DNA of 64,000 nucleotides. It comes from Ceratodon purpureus (Eukaryota; Streptophyta; Bryopsida; Pseudoditrichales; Ditrichaceae). This document shows, piece by piece, positions 12,026 through 24,726 of the stretch (position 1 is the stretch's first letter; each line of letters opens with the position of its first letter). The position numbers were made by a program, and so were the translations under genes. Location of the stretch: contig CM026422.1 in assembly GCA_014871385.1 (NCBI GenBank), positions 10,416,896 through 10,480,895 of the forward strand. Direction: 5' to 3'. The notes under the pieces are model-generated. The model saw only the letters and a list, made by a program, of their open reading frames with translations, searched no databases and was not told the DNA's origin.

Positions 12026-15000
12026 CTATCCTCCCCACGCCAGAGTAATACTATGTAATGGATACCATTGCCTAAGGATTGCACAAGTGATAGTATGGTT
12101 TGCCAAACCAAATCCTTGCGAGGAACTAAAAACATGAAGCTTGCGCTCTTTGGCATTATGATCAATCCGTCCTCCACCTAATTGGGATACCTGCAACGTA
12201 GAATCCCGTCTCTAGTTAATTTTTCGAGCAGTTGTCCCACAACATAGATGATGAAAGTAAGCTCATCACGTAAAAGAGATAGGAGTACGAAAGAAAAAAC
12301 AACCCACCTGGAGTCCCACATCCTTGACTTCTTCCTCAGTTGCTTTCAAAATGTCGGAATGATATGCGAGTTTGCCGTTGCCCCTGACAATCTGTCCAAT
12401 TCAGGCAACCCATTAGTCCAAGAAACTGCTGGCCTAAGTAACATGAAGCTGGGGAAACAGATATTCATACAATCAGAGCTGGAAAACTAGAATATGTCAA
12501 GCAAAACTGAAAGTAAAGTACAGTATGAAAGAAGATGTTGTTTGTGGATGTTCGAAAATTCACCAGTTTCTCACGACCCACTTCATCACGGATACACATC
12601 AATACATACTTGAAAACTCCTGAAACCATTACAACAAACAGCCAGTTTTAAGACATTACTTAGGGATATCATGGAAAAATAGTATAGATTTGCGTTATTT
12701 TTCTTATGATCCATGCAAGGAGAAGAACGTTGTCTAGAATTCATTACCCCAAGAAGCAACTATTCCAAAATATTGCCAGGTCCCTGTAGCTTCGAGCATC
12801 GAAAGCATGCCTCTTCGAAAAACTTAACAAGGAAAATGAAACATGCACTAGATACTGAAGAACTCAGAGTAAGAAAGCATTGTTTACCTTCATCAATCTC
12901 AACAGATTTGACATCGTCGCCAACCCACAAAGAGTCACTTCCACTCTCTGCCCACCGGCTCAGAAGGATGTTGGCAATGGCATAGCTTCCTGGAATACTA
13001 AATTCGATGCCGTGTGGTAAGGTGTTTCCTTTGAGAATCCACCTCAATAAATCCTTGTGGACCCATCTTGCATCCTACAGCTTGATTTAGAACATACCCA
13101 TCATGTTTGAAAGAACATTAAAACATCTTAAAAACTAGAAAATTCGACACCGAAAGAACGTTAATTATCTCTGTCATCGTTTTTAATATTGGTAAAATTG
13201 GTCCAATCTCAATCATCAGAGGTTTCAAATCAGGTACAGAGATAGCTTCTGTTCAAATACCTCAAGTTCAATTTTGTCAGCAGAAGTTTGAGGTAGTGCA
13301 CGGACTTCATCCACAATGCTGAGTTTATCAGGACTGACGGCTATAGCATTATCGTTCTCCGAATCGGCACTGTAAGGCTCACTTGGGTTCTTCATTGCCG
13401 AGGCACTGAAACCCACCATCAGTGAGGAGGGAAAGGGCCATGGCTGGCTGGCAGTGTAGCTGGTCATGACCAACAGCAGACGTCAGAATGCATTATCTAA
13501 CAAGCTAACTGTCAAAATTTAACTGAATTATGTGAACAACTCATGTTTCCCATAACCAGCACAATTCATTTCAGGAGCAAGAGCAGCACGAATATGTGAA
13601 TATAAAAGCATGTACAAATGAAGGATACAGTGACAAAGAGACGGAAGTGGGAAGGGGGAGAGGCACCTCACACTAGTTCGGTCAATGTCTATCCCAGATT
13701 CCTCTTTCACTTCCCTTGCAACAGCCATTTCAAAAGTTTCCCCAATCTCCACAAAGCCTGCTAATAAGGAATATCGGCCAGGGTTCCATCTACTCTGCGA
13801 ACATTTCAAAGAATGTGATCTTCACTTTTCTAATTCCCTTAGTTTAGTCACTCTTCTTCTTGGAGCAGTAACCTGCTGCTTTTGTCCACACTCCATTATG
13901 ACAATAGAAACTTGGAAATTCTATAATTTCATTCTATATCGATGTGAGAAATCCATTTTTCAAACATAGGGTAACTCACATAAGATTTCAGAAGAAAATC
14001 ATCTCAAAAGATCAGAATACAGAAAAATGCTTACTTGTCGTCCAAGGAGCACGTAATTACCACAAGCTACCAGCATTATGACAGCCGGGTCCTGGGAGTA
14101 GGATACAAAAATATTAATAAAATAGCTACCATTGCAGAGCAATAGCTCAGTCTGAAGAGCACCTATACTAAAAGGCAAGCTGCAGTGGCCGGCCACCATA
14201 AAATGGTTCAATAGACGAAACATAAATATATCTATATCATGACCGTCAAGCTGAAGAGTGGAGAGATTTACCAGTCTCGGATAAGCAGAGGTTTTACAGG
14301 AATCTGAAGAGCAATGCAACGAGTGACCGCCATCTTTAGCAACCATCGGTTGACCACAACTTCCACAATACTTCTGCAAAATTTCAACGGCAACGACAAC
14401 TTCGTTCACCAACAAGTCCAAATATTAAGGTACAGGTCTCCCTTTTAATGTTATACATTTACGAGCGCATTCTAAGGAAGTACTTTCAGAAGATGTCCTA
14501 ACCTATAAGTCTTTCGTTTTAAGGACTAAACTGTTTCGCTCGATAGAAATCACTATGCTTCTTCCACAATACAAACCGAACGAAAAATCATTAAATAGCC
14601 ACAATAGGAGGAAAAAGAAACATACATTACGAGATTGCCATTCCACCATCCCTCGAGCATACGCCAAGAGGCCTGCATCTGATGCCTGGAGTTGGGGACC
14701 ATATCGGCGCACATCAACCCACTCACCACCATCTTCCCATGCTGGCCTTTCACCACCTGCACTGCTACAGTGGGCTTGCCTTTACTTCATATGGCCTCAT
14801 AAACCACTTCTTATCCTTGTCGTCTAAAACACTCAAGCCAATCAGGAGCTTGTATTAAAAAACGTCATAATAAAAAGGTACCTGGGCTGTTTCTCCAAAT
14901 TTACAGCAAATACCGGAGCTTTGGTGGAGTTCGATAGCCCTAAAAACACCGGGTACCCAGCACATGCATGATCTGCATCTTTCAATTTCAAGTCTGAAGC

Positions 15001-15320
15001 AGCCACTAGAACAGGCTTTCCTTCCTTCACCAGGTTTTTCACTTCCATCAATGGGACTACCTGTTCGAGAAAACAACTGATCAAACAGAATGACAATCAA
15101 GAGTCGTACAAATATGACAAAGACACATAATATGTCTACTGCTTTTCCACATCTTGGCACAGTCGGGGCATGTCCTCTTTGAAAATACGGAAAATTTGTT
15201 ACAAAACACTTTGTCACGGGGTTAAGTCTGACAGTCATACCAGAGCTTCGGGGCTCTCGAATGCATCCGACAGCTTGGTTTTATCAACTCTTATCTCCGC
15301 TGCTCGATTAAGTCCAGCAT
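12026..15320 (-). CDS. Nudix NADH pyrophosphatase (NUDT19/NudC-like) fused to a Janus/PHPT1-type phosphohistidine phosphatase domain
   Basis: Supported exons on the minus strand: 15320-15241, 15060-14882, 14761-14626, 14373-14272, 14091-14035, 13794-13667, 13459-13261, 13074-12888, 12619-12564, 12391-12308, 12190-12026; all junctions keep phase. In order the protein shows the NUDT19 segment RRYGPQLQASDAGLLAYARG, a zinc ribbon (YCGSCG and CSSDSC), a complete Nudix box (G-x5-E-x7-REV-x-EE-x-GI), the NudC-type motif SQPWPFPSSLM and the tail motif SIPGSYAIANILLSRW. In the same exon this passes into VEIDEGVFKYVLM, then IVRGNGKLAYHSDI, LGGGRIDHN and KLHVFSSSQGFG, the signature series of PHPT1/Janus proteins, with the catalytic His in YHSDI. 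The first domain would hydrolyse NADH or NAD caps; the second would remove phosphate from histidine. The 5' exon(s) are unresolved: a possible upstream exon at 15956-15859 does not join in phase. Confidence 0.88.
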
Positions 15321-17438
15321 CTGAAAAGAAAATCGTTTGCTGCATTGCAACAAAATCGACTCTTTAACTGGAATACAATTGAGAGGTATCCTTGCTCATC
15401 GATGTTGCAGTTGGCACCAGACCATATTAATAGAATCCAAAGGTTGGTAACAGGAGACAAAGTATTGAATTCAGGTCTGCGGATCAGAGTTTCATCAGCA
15501 CAACACACATGTTTTTTAAATCATCTTCTTACTTATTTTCTTTCAAAAGTTGCACCTGTAAAGCTCCCCACTTTGATGCTCTCTAGAGAAGTTCGATTCT
15601 CCACGTTGATTCTCTCGATCTCAATATATGGTGTCTTTCATATCTCAACCTCACCCATTAGCCATCACCGTGTAACCCTTCATCTACCACTCACTAGAAT
15701 ACCCAACGTTGTGAAGAAGGTTGGATTAGGCTGGCCTCCACGGGTTACAACCATGAGTTTCGTTCACAACGTAAACAGAAAGCTTTGATACTTAAATGGT
15801 CGAAGGAGATATAAATGAACCTTATGACAGAGATATGTACGAGGAGAAAACAACTTACCGAGGGGTTGGACTCCTGACTCTTTGTTGCGGTAGCAACAAT
15901 AGTGACATGCCGATGAAATGAGGGTCCCGTCCATCTTCTAACAGCCACAGAACTGTCTGTAATAAAAACAGTTCCACCTACATCAAACTTATAAGAAATC
16001 AAGCACCTCAAAAAAAATCTCTAGAAGTTTTTTAAGTCAGTGCACAATTTGACTCTCATGTTACGTCCACTTCCAGCCTTTCATGCACATTGTGACATAC
16101 TTGCAAGAGTATTCACAACTCCTGCTGGTATCACCATTGAAGTAAAATTCGGTCCACCATCCCACATTTCATCAGAACATTCCAGTTTCGATCAGGAACC
16201 AAAAAGAGCTACTGCAGGAACGCTAACGAAATTCACATTCAGAGCAGACGGTCACCCAGTCCAAACCGCTTTGAGATTTCGAACCACAGCTGGTGCCAAC
16301 AGAAAAATCCTCCAACTCCTTCCAATTACAAGAAAGCATTCAATCCAAGAATGCACCGAAGTGGTAGTAGAAGAAGGACTGACCTAATTTCAACACCACT
16401 CGGGTGGAGCCCGACGCTTGCCTGCCCCACAACGAACTCGAGAGCAGCGGAACATGCCACCCACGAGCAGCCGAAACATGGGCGAAGGCTCTCACGCACA
16501 TCGTATCTGCTTCCGTCTGCTCCTCTCCTCTTCACAGCCTACTGAACTGGCATCAATCCCAAGTCACAGTCTGCGCAGAAAATATATCCAGCCATCTCCA
16601 TCAATACTTCAACTTTGCCCACAAGCAACAAACCCCTGACAACTTTTACCCAAATGCAAGACACATACAATCTTCAGCTGAATCACAATCCCAAATCCCC
16701 TAAATTCTACACCCCAGCTCGGCAATTCCAGAAAAGCCCTAATTGCAAAAAAACGGAATGTGCACTCAAAAACCAACACAATCCTGCAACAAAAAATGCA
16801 ACAAACCAAATCCCATATCATCAAAACTGCACCATTTAGCCACGACAAGTGCAATTGCCCAACACATCATACCACAAACCAGCATTGCCTTCACTACATG
16901 AATCTCATAACGCTAATGAAACATATCCGACAGTGAACTCCAGTGGAAGTGCTTAACTTGGGTTAACTAGGAGTTCGGGTGTTTGGACAGAAACTTGGAC
17001 AGCAGCCTTATTCTGCTGGGATGGGTCATGTCGAAGTCGCTCTCCTTGCTGCTTTTCTTCCGACAACCAGCTTATGTGGTCAGGCGTCTTATGATGAGTC
17101 TCTTTTTCTGGGATGAACGTCATCCTCTTTGCTTTCCATGCAAAGTTTGGCTAACTTCAGAGCTAGGTTGTGAAGCAATTGCGTTTGTTTCAGTGCCGGG
17201 AGAGCTAGTAGGCCGTGGTGGCGTGATTGAGTCCGCTGCGGAGGAGTTTTCGATAAGTTGTTGCGCCGAGGAGGCTTTTGTTGCGTGATTTTATGCTTGC
17301 GTGGTTTGGTGCAATGGGGAGGATGTTGTAGGATCATGAAGTAGTTCATTACGAGGGCATGTTGGTTTTAATACTTTTGAAATTGATTGAAGTTGAGCTT
17401 TTGCAATCCGGGCTTGGAGGTGAGGAGGTTGGTGTTTC
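15321..17438. other. Unresolved 5' region of the Nudix gene and intergenic DNA
   Basis: The N-terminal exon(s) of the Nudix gene should lie here on the minus strand. A stretch with good splice borders at 15956-15859 and an open frame at 16535-16326 are candidates, but neither gives a recognisable NUDT19 N-terminus nor joins in phase. No typical AGNPLxR motif was found. The remainder up to 17.4 kb holds no gene I can support. Confidence 0.35.
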
Positions 17439-17690
17439 ATGGTTGATATGAAGGACATGGGGATCATGAGGAGCCATGGTGAAAGCAGCGGGGGTATGGA
17501 CGTGAGGCTTTGGGGCGAGCTACAGAACCACATCGACCTGGCGATGGCGTATGCCAAGTTCCTGGCAGTTCGGGATTTCTGCTGGCTTGGCCTCGTGTGC
17601 AAGGATTGGAACCGGTTGGCATCCGATCGAAGGTTTCTGGAAGAGACCTTTGGAGAGCCCCTCGACGAGACTATATATTTTGCTACCTTA
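17439..17690 (+). pseudogene. Truncated F-box protein N-terminus
   Basis: An ATG at 17439 opens a frame whose residues 20-70 read like an F-box: LWGELQNHIDL, then FLAVRDFCWLGLVCKDWNRLASDRRFLEE. This is the usual pattern of an L-x-E-L start and a V-C-K-x-W-x-R-L-x-x-D-x-x-F end. F-box proteins link substrates to SCF ubiquitin ligases. Homology stops near 17690, where sequence resembling a Copia gag begins, and no kelch or LRR repeats follow. I infer a gene cut by an ancient retroelement insertion or a captured fragment. It could still be a short expressed F-box gene. Confidence 0.55.
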
Positions 17691-17712
17691 GTAACAAAGC
17701 TATTATTCTTAC

Positions 17713-18130
17713 TTGGTATACCGCAATGGTAATCACACTGAGGCAGGTCATATTCAAGCATTCAACGGTGACAACTACCACATCAAGTCATTCCATATAC
17801 AAGCCTTGTCTCTAGGAAAAAAAATTACAGGTGTTGTCAACAATTCTAAAAAGAGGCCGGATGTTGTAGATGTTGCATTTCTTGCACATGGACATAGAAT
17901 GATAGACAAGGCTTCTATCTCTTATCTCAAGCATTAGACATCAAGCGCCTTGAACTAGTAATGAGTTGCACATCGTCGAATAAAATTTGGGAGGCCTTGA
18001 AAAGAGCTCATGATCAGTAGGCAAATGAGAATGTTCATAACCTAACCGTAAAATTCTTTGCAGCCAAGGTGGGGAACGGTGACACCATTGTATCAAGAGC
18101 CTCTTGGTCTTGTCTAGAATCGTGCTGATA
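17713..18130 (+). mobile_element. Decayed Ty1/Copia retrotransposon gag fragment
   Basis: Translation across 17722-18100 gives FNGDNYHIKSFHIQALSLG, then KRLELVMSCTSSNKIWEALK in another frame, and HNLTVKFFAAKV. This resembles the UBN2-type gag of Copia elements (F-x-G-x-N-Y, then I-W-x-x-L). Stop codons and frame changes show it is dead. No LTRs, protease, integrase or reverse transcriptase were recognised nearby. Confidence 0.5.
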
Positions 18131-18665
18131 GTTCCCTCACATATTTGATTTGTGTATGATTCTAGGTGCATTATTATTGCGGTGTGGCAGGTGTGCATTA
18201 TATATGAGCAAGTATTAGGGTGATTTAGAGAAGCTCGCAAATTTTAGAACTCCACACAACACCAACCAATGCCCACCTTTTGCCCACCTTTGCCCGTCAC
18301 AACATTTTTATCCTTTGGTGACATTGTTGAAGAGATGTTGGCATCTGCTCACACTCGCCACGGCTAGTGAGGTCAACCAACAAGGTGGATAGTGCAGGTC
18401 CTCATAGCAATGAATCTAACTCTGCTTAAAAAATGTGCACAAGCAGCAATATCATTCCAACTCTGTTGAGAAAGGCAAGATCCTCCCAGCTAAGAACCCG
18501 AAATCAGATTGATGCATGGCTTGATGTCAAGCCTGATCCGGACAGACATAGACAGATCTAGTAAACGAGCATGGTGAGTTGGACTCGATCAGCATGATCA
18601 CTTCAACACAGGCATGTTGTCAATTCAATTTTAAATAGAATGATAACAGCGACAAGGTGCATTAC

Positions 18666-19031
18666 TAGCATCCACATCCTGCGAGCATCCGCACAGGCCG
18701 TCATGCTGTCTTCATAGTCTTCAAGTGAGGCTTCCCTCACAGTTGCAATCAGCTGCACAACAAACTCCACTTCCATCACAAAAGTCCAAACCCCGCTCAG
18801 ATCTGTACCTAAACATATCACAGAAGTGCACTACCAATACACATCCAAAACCCAAAGAAAGAACATGCAGAATTGGAGCCACAAACGTACCTCATTATCA
18901 GATGGATTGACAGACGTAACGGTGGGCCTTTTCGCTCGCCACACACCACCTCCATAGCAACCCAGATTCTCAGGAGCAAGGCCCAATTCCGTCAGAAACT
19001 GATAATCTTCTCTCTCAAACTCAACCCCCAT
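18666..19031 (-). pseudogene. ALDH7 (antiquitin) gene fragment, first two coding exons only
   Basis: Two exons on the minus strand, 19031-18891 (47 codons) and 18752-18666 (29 codons), join in phase 0. They read YQFLTELGLAPENLG, VNPSDNE and IATVREASLEDYEDSMTACADARRMWML, the start of aldehyde dehydrogenase family 7 (alpha-aminoadipic semialdehyde dehydrogenase). The next expected motif (PAPKRGE) and the whole catalytic part are missing; the sequence runs into the decayed Copia region. An AG acceptor just before the ATG suggests the original 5' leader intron is retained. A long downstream intron cannot be fully excluded, but no further ALDH exon was found in the window. Confidence 0.7.
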
Positions 19032-19055
19032 CGTCTTCACACCTGCAGCACCCAA

Positions 19056-22000
19056 TCGAATTTACTGATAAATTCCAATCTATCATTCACCTTCTCCCCC
19101 ACTCTTGACAAAATCCACTCCACTTAACCCAATTAAACACCAATACTCGAGAAATGCCAAAACACCACGATGACACAAAACACCACCATCCACAAACTCC
19201 CAGGATCAATCCAACATAAAAGAAAACCAAACCACTCCATCCACATAATTCTGAAAATTGCATCATTCCTACCAAGCCAACAAACTCCCACATGCTTGCA
19301 ACCAAATTACAAACCTCGATCGGCTCAACTCCAAAACGGAAATCCTAAATCTTCCATTCAATTCACAAACACAACCACACCATCCACATAATTCCCGAAA
19401 TTGCTTTTTTAACTCCAAAACCTCCAAAAACACAAAACTCAGTCAACTCAATTCCTTTAAAAACAAAAACAGAAACCCTCAACCAAAATCCATCCAACAA
19501 CTTCCAACTACAAAAAAAAACTTCCCTACCCCTAAGGGTGGGTGGGCAGGACATCCCTTTACAGGGCAGCTTTTATCACCTTCCTCACCAAATTTCATTC
19601 TCAATCAGCCCATTATCAATTCAAACCTAATCAAATTTGTACACTCTCTTGTAATTCCAAAGTACCAGTATAGACACATAGTGCTTTTCACCAGAGAATT
19701 CTCAATCAACACACTACTTACAATATAGTAGTGTATGACAAAACAATCCAAATAGTAGAGAAAAGTTTGTCTTAAAACTGACAATACAAGATCAAACACA
19801 AAATAGTTTGAGTCTCCAGAAATCTTCTCATCCCTTGAATGTTGGTGTAGTAAAGTAGGAAGAATCCAGAGGTAAAGGACCTCACTTGTCCCCATAAATA
19901 CAACCAAAACCACAGTTAGGATTATGTTTGTAGACAAGGTGTCAACAGTCCTTTACAGCTTGTTATTGCAGTCACAAGAAAAATCAAACCCCACACCAAA
20001 CATACAAATCAAAGGGAGAGATGAAAGAATCTAATTGCAAACATAAATTAGAGGACCTGACTAGTAGTTCCACCAGTCTCAGCCATGTTGCACTTTGCTT
20101 CAGCTCCACACCACCATATACAAAAACTTCACAAGCTCTAAAAATCTGTCACACACATGTAGCAAACTATAATTACTTTCGAAGCAGACAAGTAAATAGA
20201 TGCATATGGCCAAGAAACTCCCATGGTTTTATACCCTCAAAGAAGTCTCTAGAGATTCACTTGTTTGTTATATGGACAGGAATAGCCTTGCTGGTCCAAT
20301 CATCTCTGACCCTTAGATGAAGGTTAACCTAGATCAAATGGTCATAAATTAGTGACTTGCTAGAGTAAAGTTCAAGCTTGTAGTAAACCCAAGTAAAGTA
20401 AGCCCCAAGTAAAGTAAGCGCCAAGTAAAGTAAGCTTCAAGTTTGGAGTAACTACCAGTAAGCCATGTGTAAGGGAGGTGGGTGGGTTTCACTAATTTAC
20501 ACCTTATTCAGCATATCATGCCATAATAAAGTGACTATGTAATTGCTTGCAAAGTTTTACAAGTAATGTGCAAATTTATTTTGCAAGCCTACATAACTGA
20601 AGAATGCAACTTCTATCTGAATCATTGTAATAAAAATCTTATTAAGAAAATAAATTCTAAATTAAATACGTGTATAAGATCTTCCCAATATTTTTTTTTA
20701 AAAAAAATTTAAAAAAATAAATAAATAAAAGAAAAAGAAAAAAAAGTGGATTACTTTATCTAGGATGGAAACAAATCAACAACGGTTACTGTCTGATCAA
20801 TGGAATTGAACTCCACTTAACCCAACTGGGTCATTCAAAAAACGCTCCCGGTGTCCTGCAGATCACAGCACGGAACTCAGAAACAATCCACGCTGCATGT
20901 GAACTGGGATACTGATCCACAGATTCTCTCTCCACTCCACCAAATTGTGCAGCATCACTCACAAGCGCCAATTGTGTTCACTCTGGTGGCCTAATTGAAG
21001 CTTTGAGACGGCACACAAGCAGATGATTCTGGCAACATGGGTTGGTTTCATGCGATGCTTCGAAGTGTGATGTGGTTCGTGATGGTGAAGTGCAACTTGG
21101 GCCATGGGGCGTTTCGGAGCCTGCAGCAACGAAGGCCAATATCCCAAAACCGGCAGTTGTAATCTTCCTGTGGGCAAGATATGGTTGTGTGGAGTCTATG
21201 TAAGTGTAGATGGTGTTAGTGTTTCTGTGTTGTGAGGGTTTTTGGATATGCGGTTTTTGTTCACGTGATCCGGCGATTTGCTGATGAGGCTGGTGACGAT
21301 GCGCCAGCTCTGCTACATTTTAAAATATTTAAAATTTTAAAAATTATGACGGCAAATACATAAAAATAATTTCAAAATAACTTTTTAAAGTATTTGGTTA
21401 TTTCTAAGCCATTTAAGGTCATGTAATATGCTTTTTTTCTATATAATATTTAAGAAATTTTATTTTTAGAAAGCATTTTATTTTTCTTTTGGGAAAAAAC
21501 CAAATATTTGTGGAATAAGTGAGAAACTTGTAATGGTGCTAAAGAATTACACTTTGCTTGTAGAAAAAAACATGTTGGGAGGACATGAACGGGGGTGATA
21601 ACCCATGCCTTGTGACCATTTGTTGTTTTCTCTTTTCTTCTACCTACTTACTCACTTTCAAAATTAGCCATTGTTTTTAGCGTATCATCTCTATGTGCGC
21701 ATTGCATTAGAAGGTTGTTGCTCATTGTCTCTCCGCTTGCATCGTTTGTCACAAACTACTCGCTTGTATATTTTGGCGCAAAATCTCTTAGCAACAAAAT
21801 ATTTATCATTGCGAGGTAACGACGTAGTTGCAAAGTTCTTTGCACTTCTAATGCTTATTGTTTCTTAAGTATCTGCGTTGTAAGTCTAGGGATTGCAAGA
21901 ATATCACTACAATGGCTATTGTAGGCTTCACAACCTAGCTATGGATTTTTTTACGTTAAATTGTATTATTGGTGGTGGTTTCTCTAAACCTAACGTCTAC

Positions 22001-23253
22001 TTTGTTTCTTTTGTATTTAATGTTGACGTAGAACCTTCACTCTTCTATACATCGATAGGGACTGCGTGGAAAAGGCCGGCGTGTGAAATTTCTCCAAGAC
22101 AACGATGTTTTGCTTCAAGATATCAAAAATTCTTTTGGAACCACAATTTGACAAGAACGGATGGAAAATCACAAGGAATTTGTCACTAGAGGTGCAGCGG
22201 CATATCAAGGACCTTTGTCGCTGAGTATTTGGAAGAAAATCGGTGTTAAATGACAATATTTTTTTTAGAATATACTCGATGTGTTGTTGCTGAGATTAAG
22301 AAGATTCAAGTGAATTGAGTCGCATATGTTGTCGCTGCCTACAATAGACATTGATTTCTAAAAGAGAACATGTGAGCAATTTTGTAAAAATCTCATAAAT
22401 AGCTAGTGAAACGAAGTACTTTGGTGGTTTAAAATTAAAACACTTTGTGTTGCTGTAGACAAACAAATTCTAAATATTGGACACCGACAAATTTAGAAAG
22501 TGAAAGAATCAGACATTTCGATCTGATCTAAGCAACAAAAATTCCAGTTCTGCTTTCGGAAGATCTGCCTCAACTCATGAGCGATGCTATTGATCATTTC
22601 CGAAGCCAATTCCACGGCCGCTCGATTCGTTCGCCCACCGTTCTGCAATCTCCATCATCTCAGTCTGCAACAGATTTTTTCTTCTTCTCGTCTTTCTTCT
22701 TTCTACTAGAAATCTTACCGATCTCAATATCACTATGGTCGAGACACCCATAGCCGACCGGGTCCCCATGACCATACAGTAGGGTACCATGATGCCTGTC
22801 ACAAGCATGATCTGTAACCAAGAATGGACTGCGTCAGCTGATTTTCAGCGACTTGGAATTCATGCATACTATTCACGGCATGGTGCATGGGGACTTCTCA
22901 GAATAGAGTTGCGGCGTAGTTGGCAATTGGGTTATTTATTGCTCATGGAAGGGTATGAATGTTGGCTGAATTAAATGTGCATGCAAGTGCAATTCCAAGT
23001 TTAGGAACACAGGATTAGGTGGCTGCACATTTGTTTTTGCAGATGTAGATTAACATGATCGGAGTCCTCAATTATCGGTTTCTAGGTTCTTTTGTGTCAG
23101 ATTACAAGCCACTGAGGCCAGCACTTCTTGATGATTCACTATAAAATCAGCCTTGGCTAGAAGCCATCTCACATTTGATCAAGATCAGCAAGATTAGTAC
23201 TCTAAGTCTTAGACTTGATCAGCAGGAACACATCTACCCATTTAGCTTCAGTC
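19056..23253. other. AT-rich intergenic region without supported genes
   Basis: No protein family was recognised in the open frames here. A short tandem repeat of AAGTAAAGTAAGC units lies at 20389-20440. Poly(A)- and poly(T)-rich tracts occur at 20690-20750 and 21320-21500. Just before 23254 a TATA-like sequence CACTATAAAATC sits at about 23137-23148, a plausible core promoter for the following ORF. Confidence 0.4.
20389..20440. repeat. Short tandem repeat, about 3 x 17 bp
   Basis: Three copies of a CCAAGTAAAGTAAGC-type unit follow one another, differing in the last bases. The function is unknown and slippage is the likely origin. Confidence 0.7.
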
Positions 23254-23886
23254 ATGGCGGAGGAGGTCTCTGGTCGTGGAAGCCGCCGCAACCATCACGG
23301 GTTGAACGATGAGGATGTGTTTCCCCTGCATTATGACGATCCACACTGCTTCCTCGAACTGCCCTATGATTCTTCCGAAAACTCCGAAGAGGAATTTGGC
23401 AGTGGAGATGATGGGACTCCTATCGGGACGCAACTCATGGATTACAGCGACCTGCAGGCTCTGCAGCAACATCGGGCGGACGGGAGAAGGAGTCGGCAAC
23501 GAAGTTCTGCAGAAGGTGGAGTAGGGAGTGGACCTGCAGTACCATCGCAATTCAGGGCCGGCCGATTTGTAGAAGGCGGGGCAGCTGCAGTTCATGGAAC
23601 TGCAGTGGCTACAGCACCACTAGAGTTAAGTGCCAATCGATCTTTAGAAGGCGGGGCAGCTACAAGGAGTGGACCTGCAGTAGCAGCACCACCGGAGTTG
23701 AGGGCTGGCCGAAGGCTCATCCACCGTAGCAGTCAATCCATTGGATCAGCGTTCAACTCCCCTCGGGTGCGCCACTACTCTAACACACAAGAAACTACTG
23801 CTGGACGCCGCATATCGCCGAGAAATCACAGACGGAGTCGGCCTTCTGGATACATCGCAGGTATCTCCCCTTTCCCCTTTGGCTGA
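23254..23886 (+). CDS. Hypothetical protein with internal Gly/Ala repeats, possibly accessory ORF of the downstream transposase locus
   Basis: The ATG in GTCATGGCGG (23254) has a good plant initiation context and lies ~110 bp after a TATA-like box. The 210-residue product has an acidic N-terminal part (DEDVFPLHYDD, SSENSEEEFGSGDD) and a middle with three imperfect repeats around EGGAA..SGPAV followed by ELRAGR. The C-terminus is Arg/Ser rich. No domain was recognised. It lies 840 bp before the pogo-like transposase on the same strand. A donor-like GCAG|GTATCT near 23862 does not join the transposase frame in phase with the obvious acceptors. It may be an accessory ORF, a relic or chance. Confidence 0.4.
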   Translation: MAEEVSGRGSRRNHHGLNDEDVFPLHYDDPHCFLELPYDSSENSEEEFGSGDDGTPIGTQLMDYSDLQALQQHRADGRRSRQRSSAEGGVGSGPAVPSQFRAGRFVEGGAAAVHGTAVATAPLELSANRSLEGGAATRSGPAVAAPPELRAGRRLIHRSSQSIGSAFNSPRVRHYSNTQETTAGRRISPRNHRRSRPSGYIAGISPFPFG

Positions 23887-24726
23887 TGTCAATACTACAT
23901 GATCACATGTTCTTATTAGATAGAGCCTGATAGTGAATGAAAAACTTTGAATTTCAATATTAAAGCCTGGTGTGAATATCTCGTTCGATTGGTCATGATT
24001 CATTTGAATATGAAAGCGGTAGGTCTTTTTCATGTAAGCAAACTAAATATTAACCTCTAATGTCGAAATCGACCAGATCACTATTCATCTGCAGTGAAAG
24101 TTTTTATAAAACTTGGAACTTTGACTGAATATATCTCATGATCCGTACGGTCAAAATTAATAAAACTTGCAGGTTAGACTAATTGGATGGCTCTGAACAA
24201 GATCCTACGGTTGGATTTCTGAAAATCAAGTTTAAAAAAACGTTGTGCAACAATTTCAGAAAGGGTCGATTCAAGCAGATAAACAGTTATGTGGTCGATT
24301 TTGACATTAGGGGTTATAGTGTTACTTAGCATGTGTATTTTCATATAAGGTCAGAGTATGCATTCAAGTTTGAGTCAACATGGTAGTCACAAGTGCATAC
24401 CTGCTATTTTTTGCAATGTCTACTTTTGAGGATTGCATCTGCCGATAGTTTAGCATTTGCTGTGCAGTCAACAATAGCTTAGATTTGATCTGGTGCAATA
24501 GAGCCCTCATAGCTAACATTCAGTGGATCGATCCCATCTGCAACCACACTTCAATGTGAATACTTTGCTGAAAACCAAATATAATAATGAATGCAAAACA
24601 CTTTCTTTCATATGGAAGACAAACGTCCAACAATGCTGCTAAAATCATAGAATCTAAACCTCTAGAAAATAGGAAAATAATAGGAGTATATGCATCATCA
24701 CCATCATCTAAATTGCTTCTTACAGT

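Noticed and set aside
14760-14830. Possible extra Nudix exon reading DDKDKKWFMRPYEVK
   Set aside because: It runs into a stop before any usable donor and the remaining intron would be only ~21 bp; the neighbouring exons join in phase without it.
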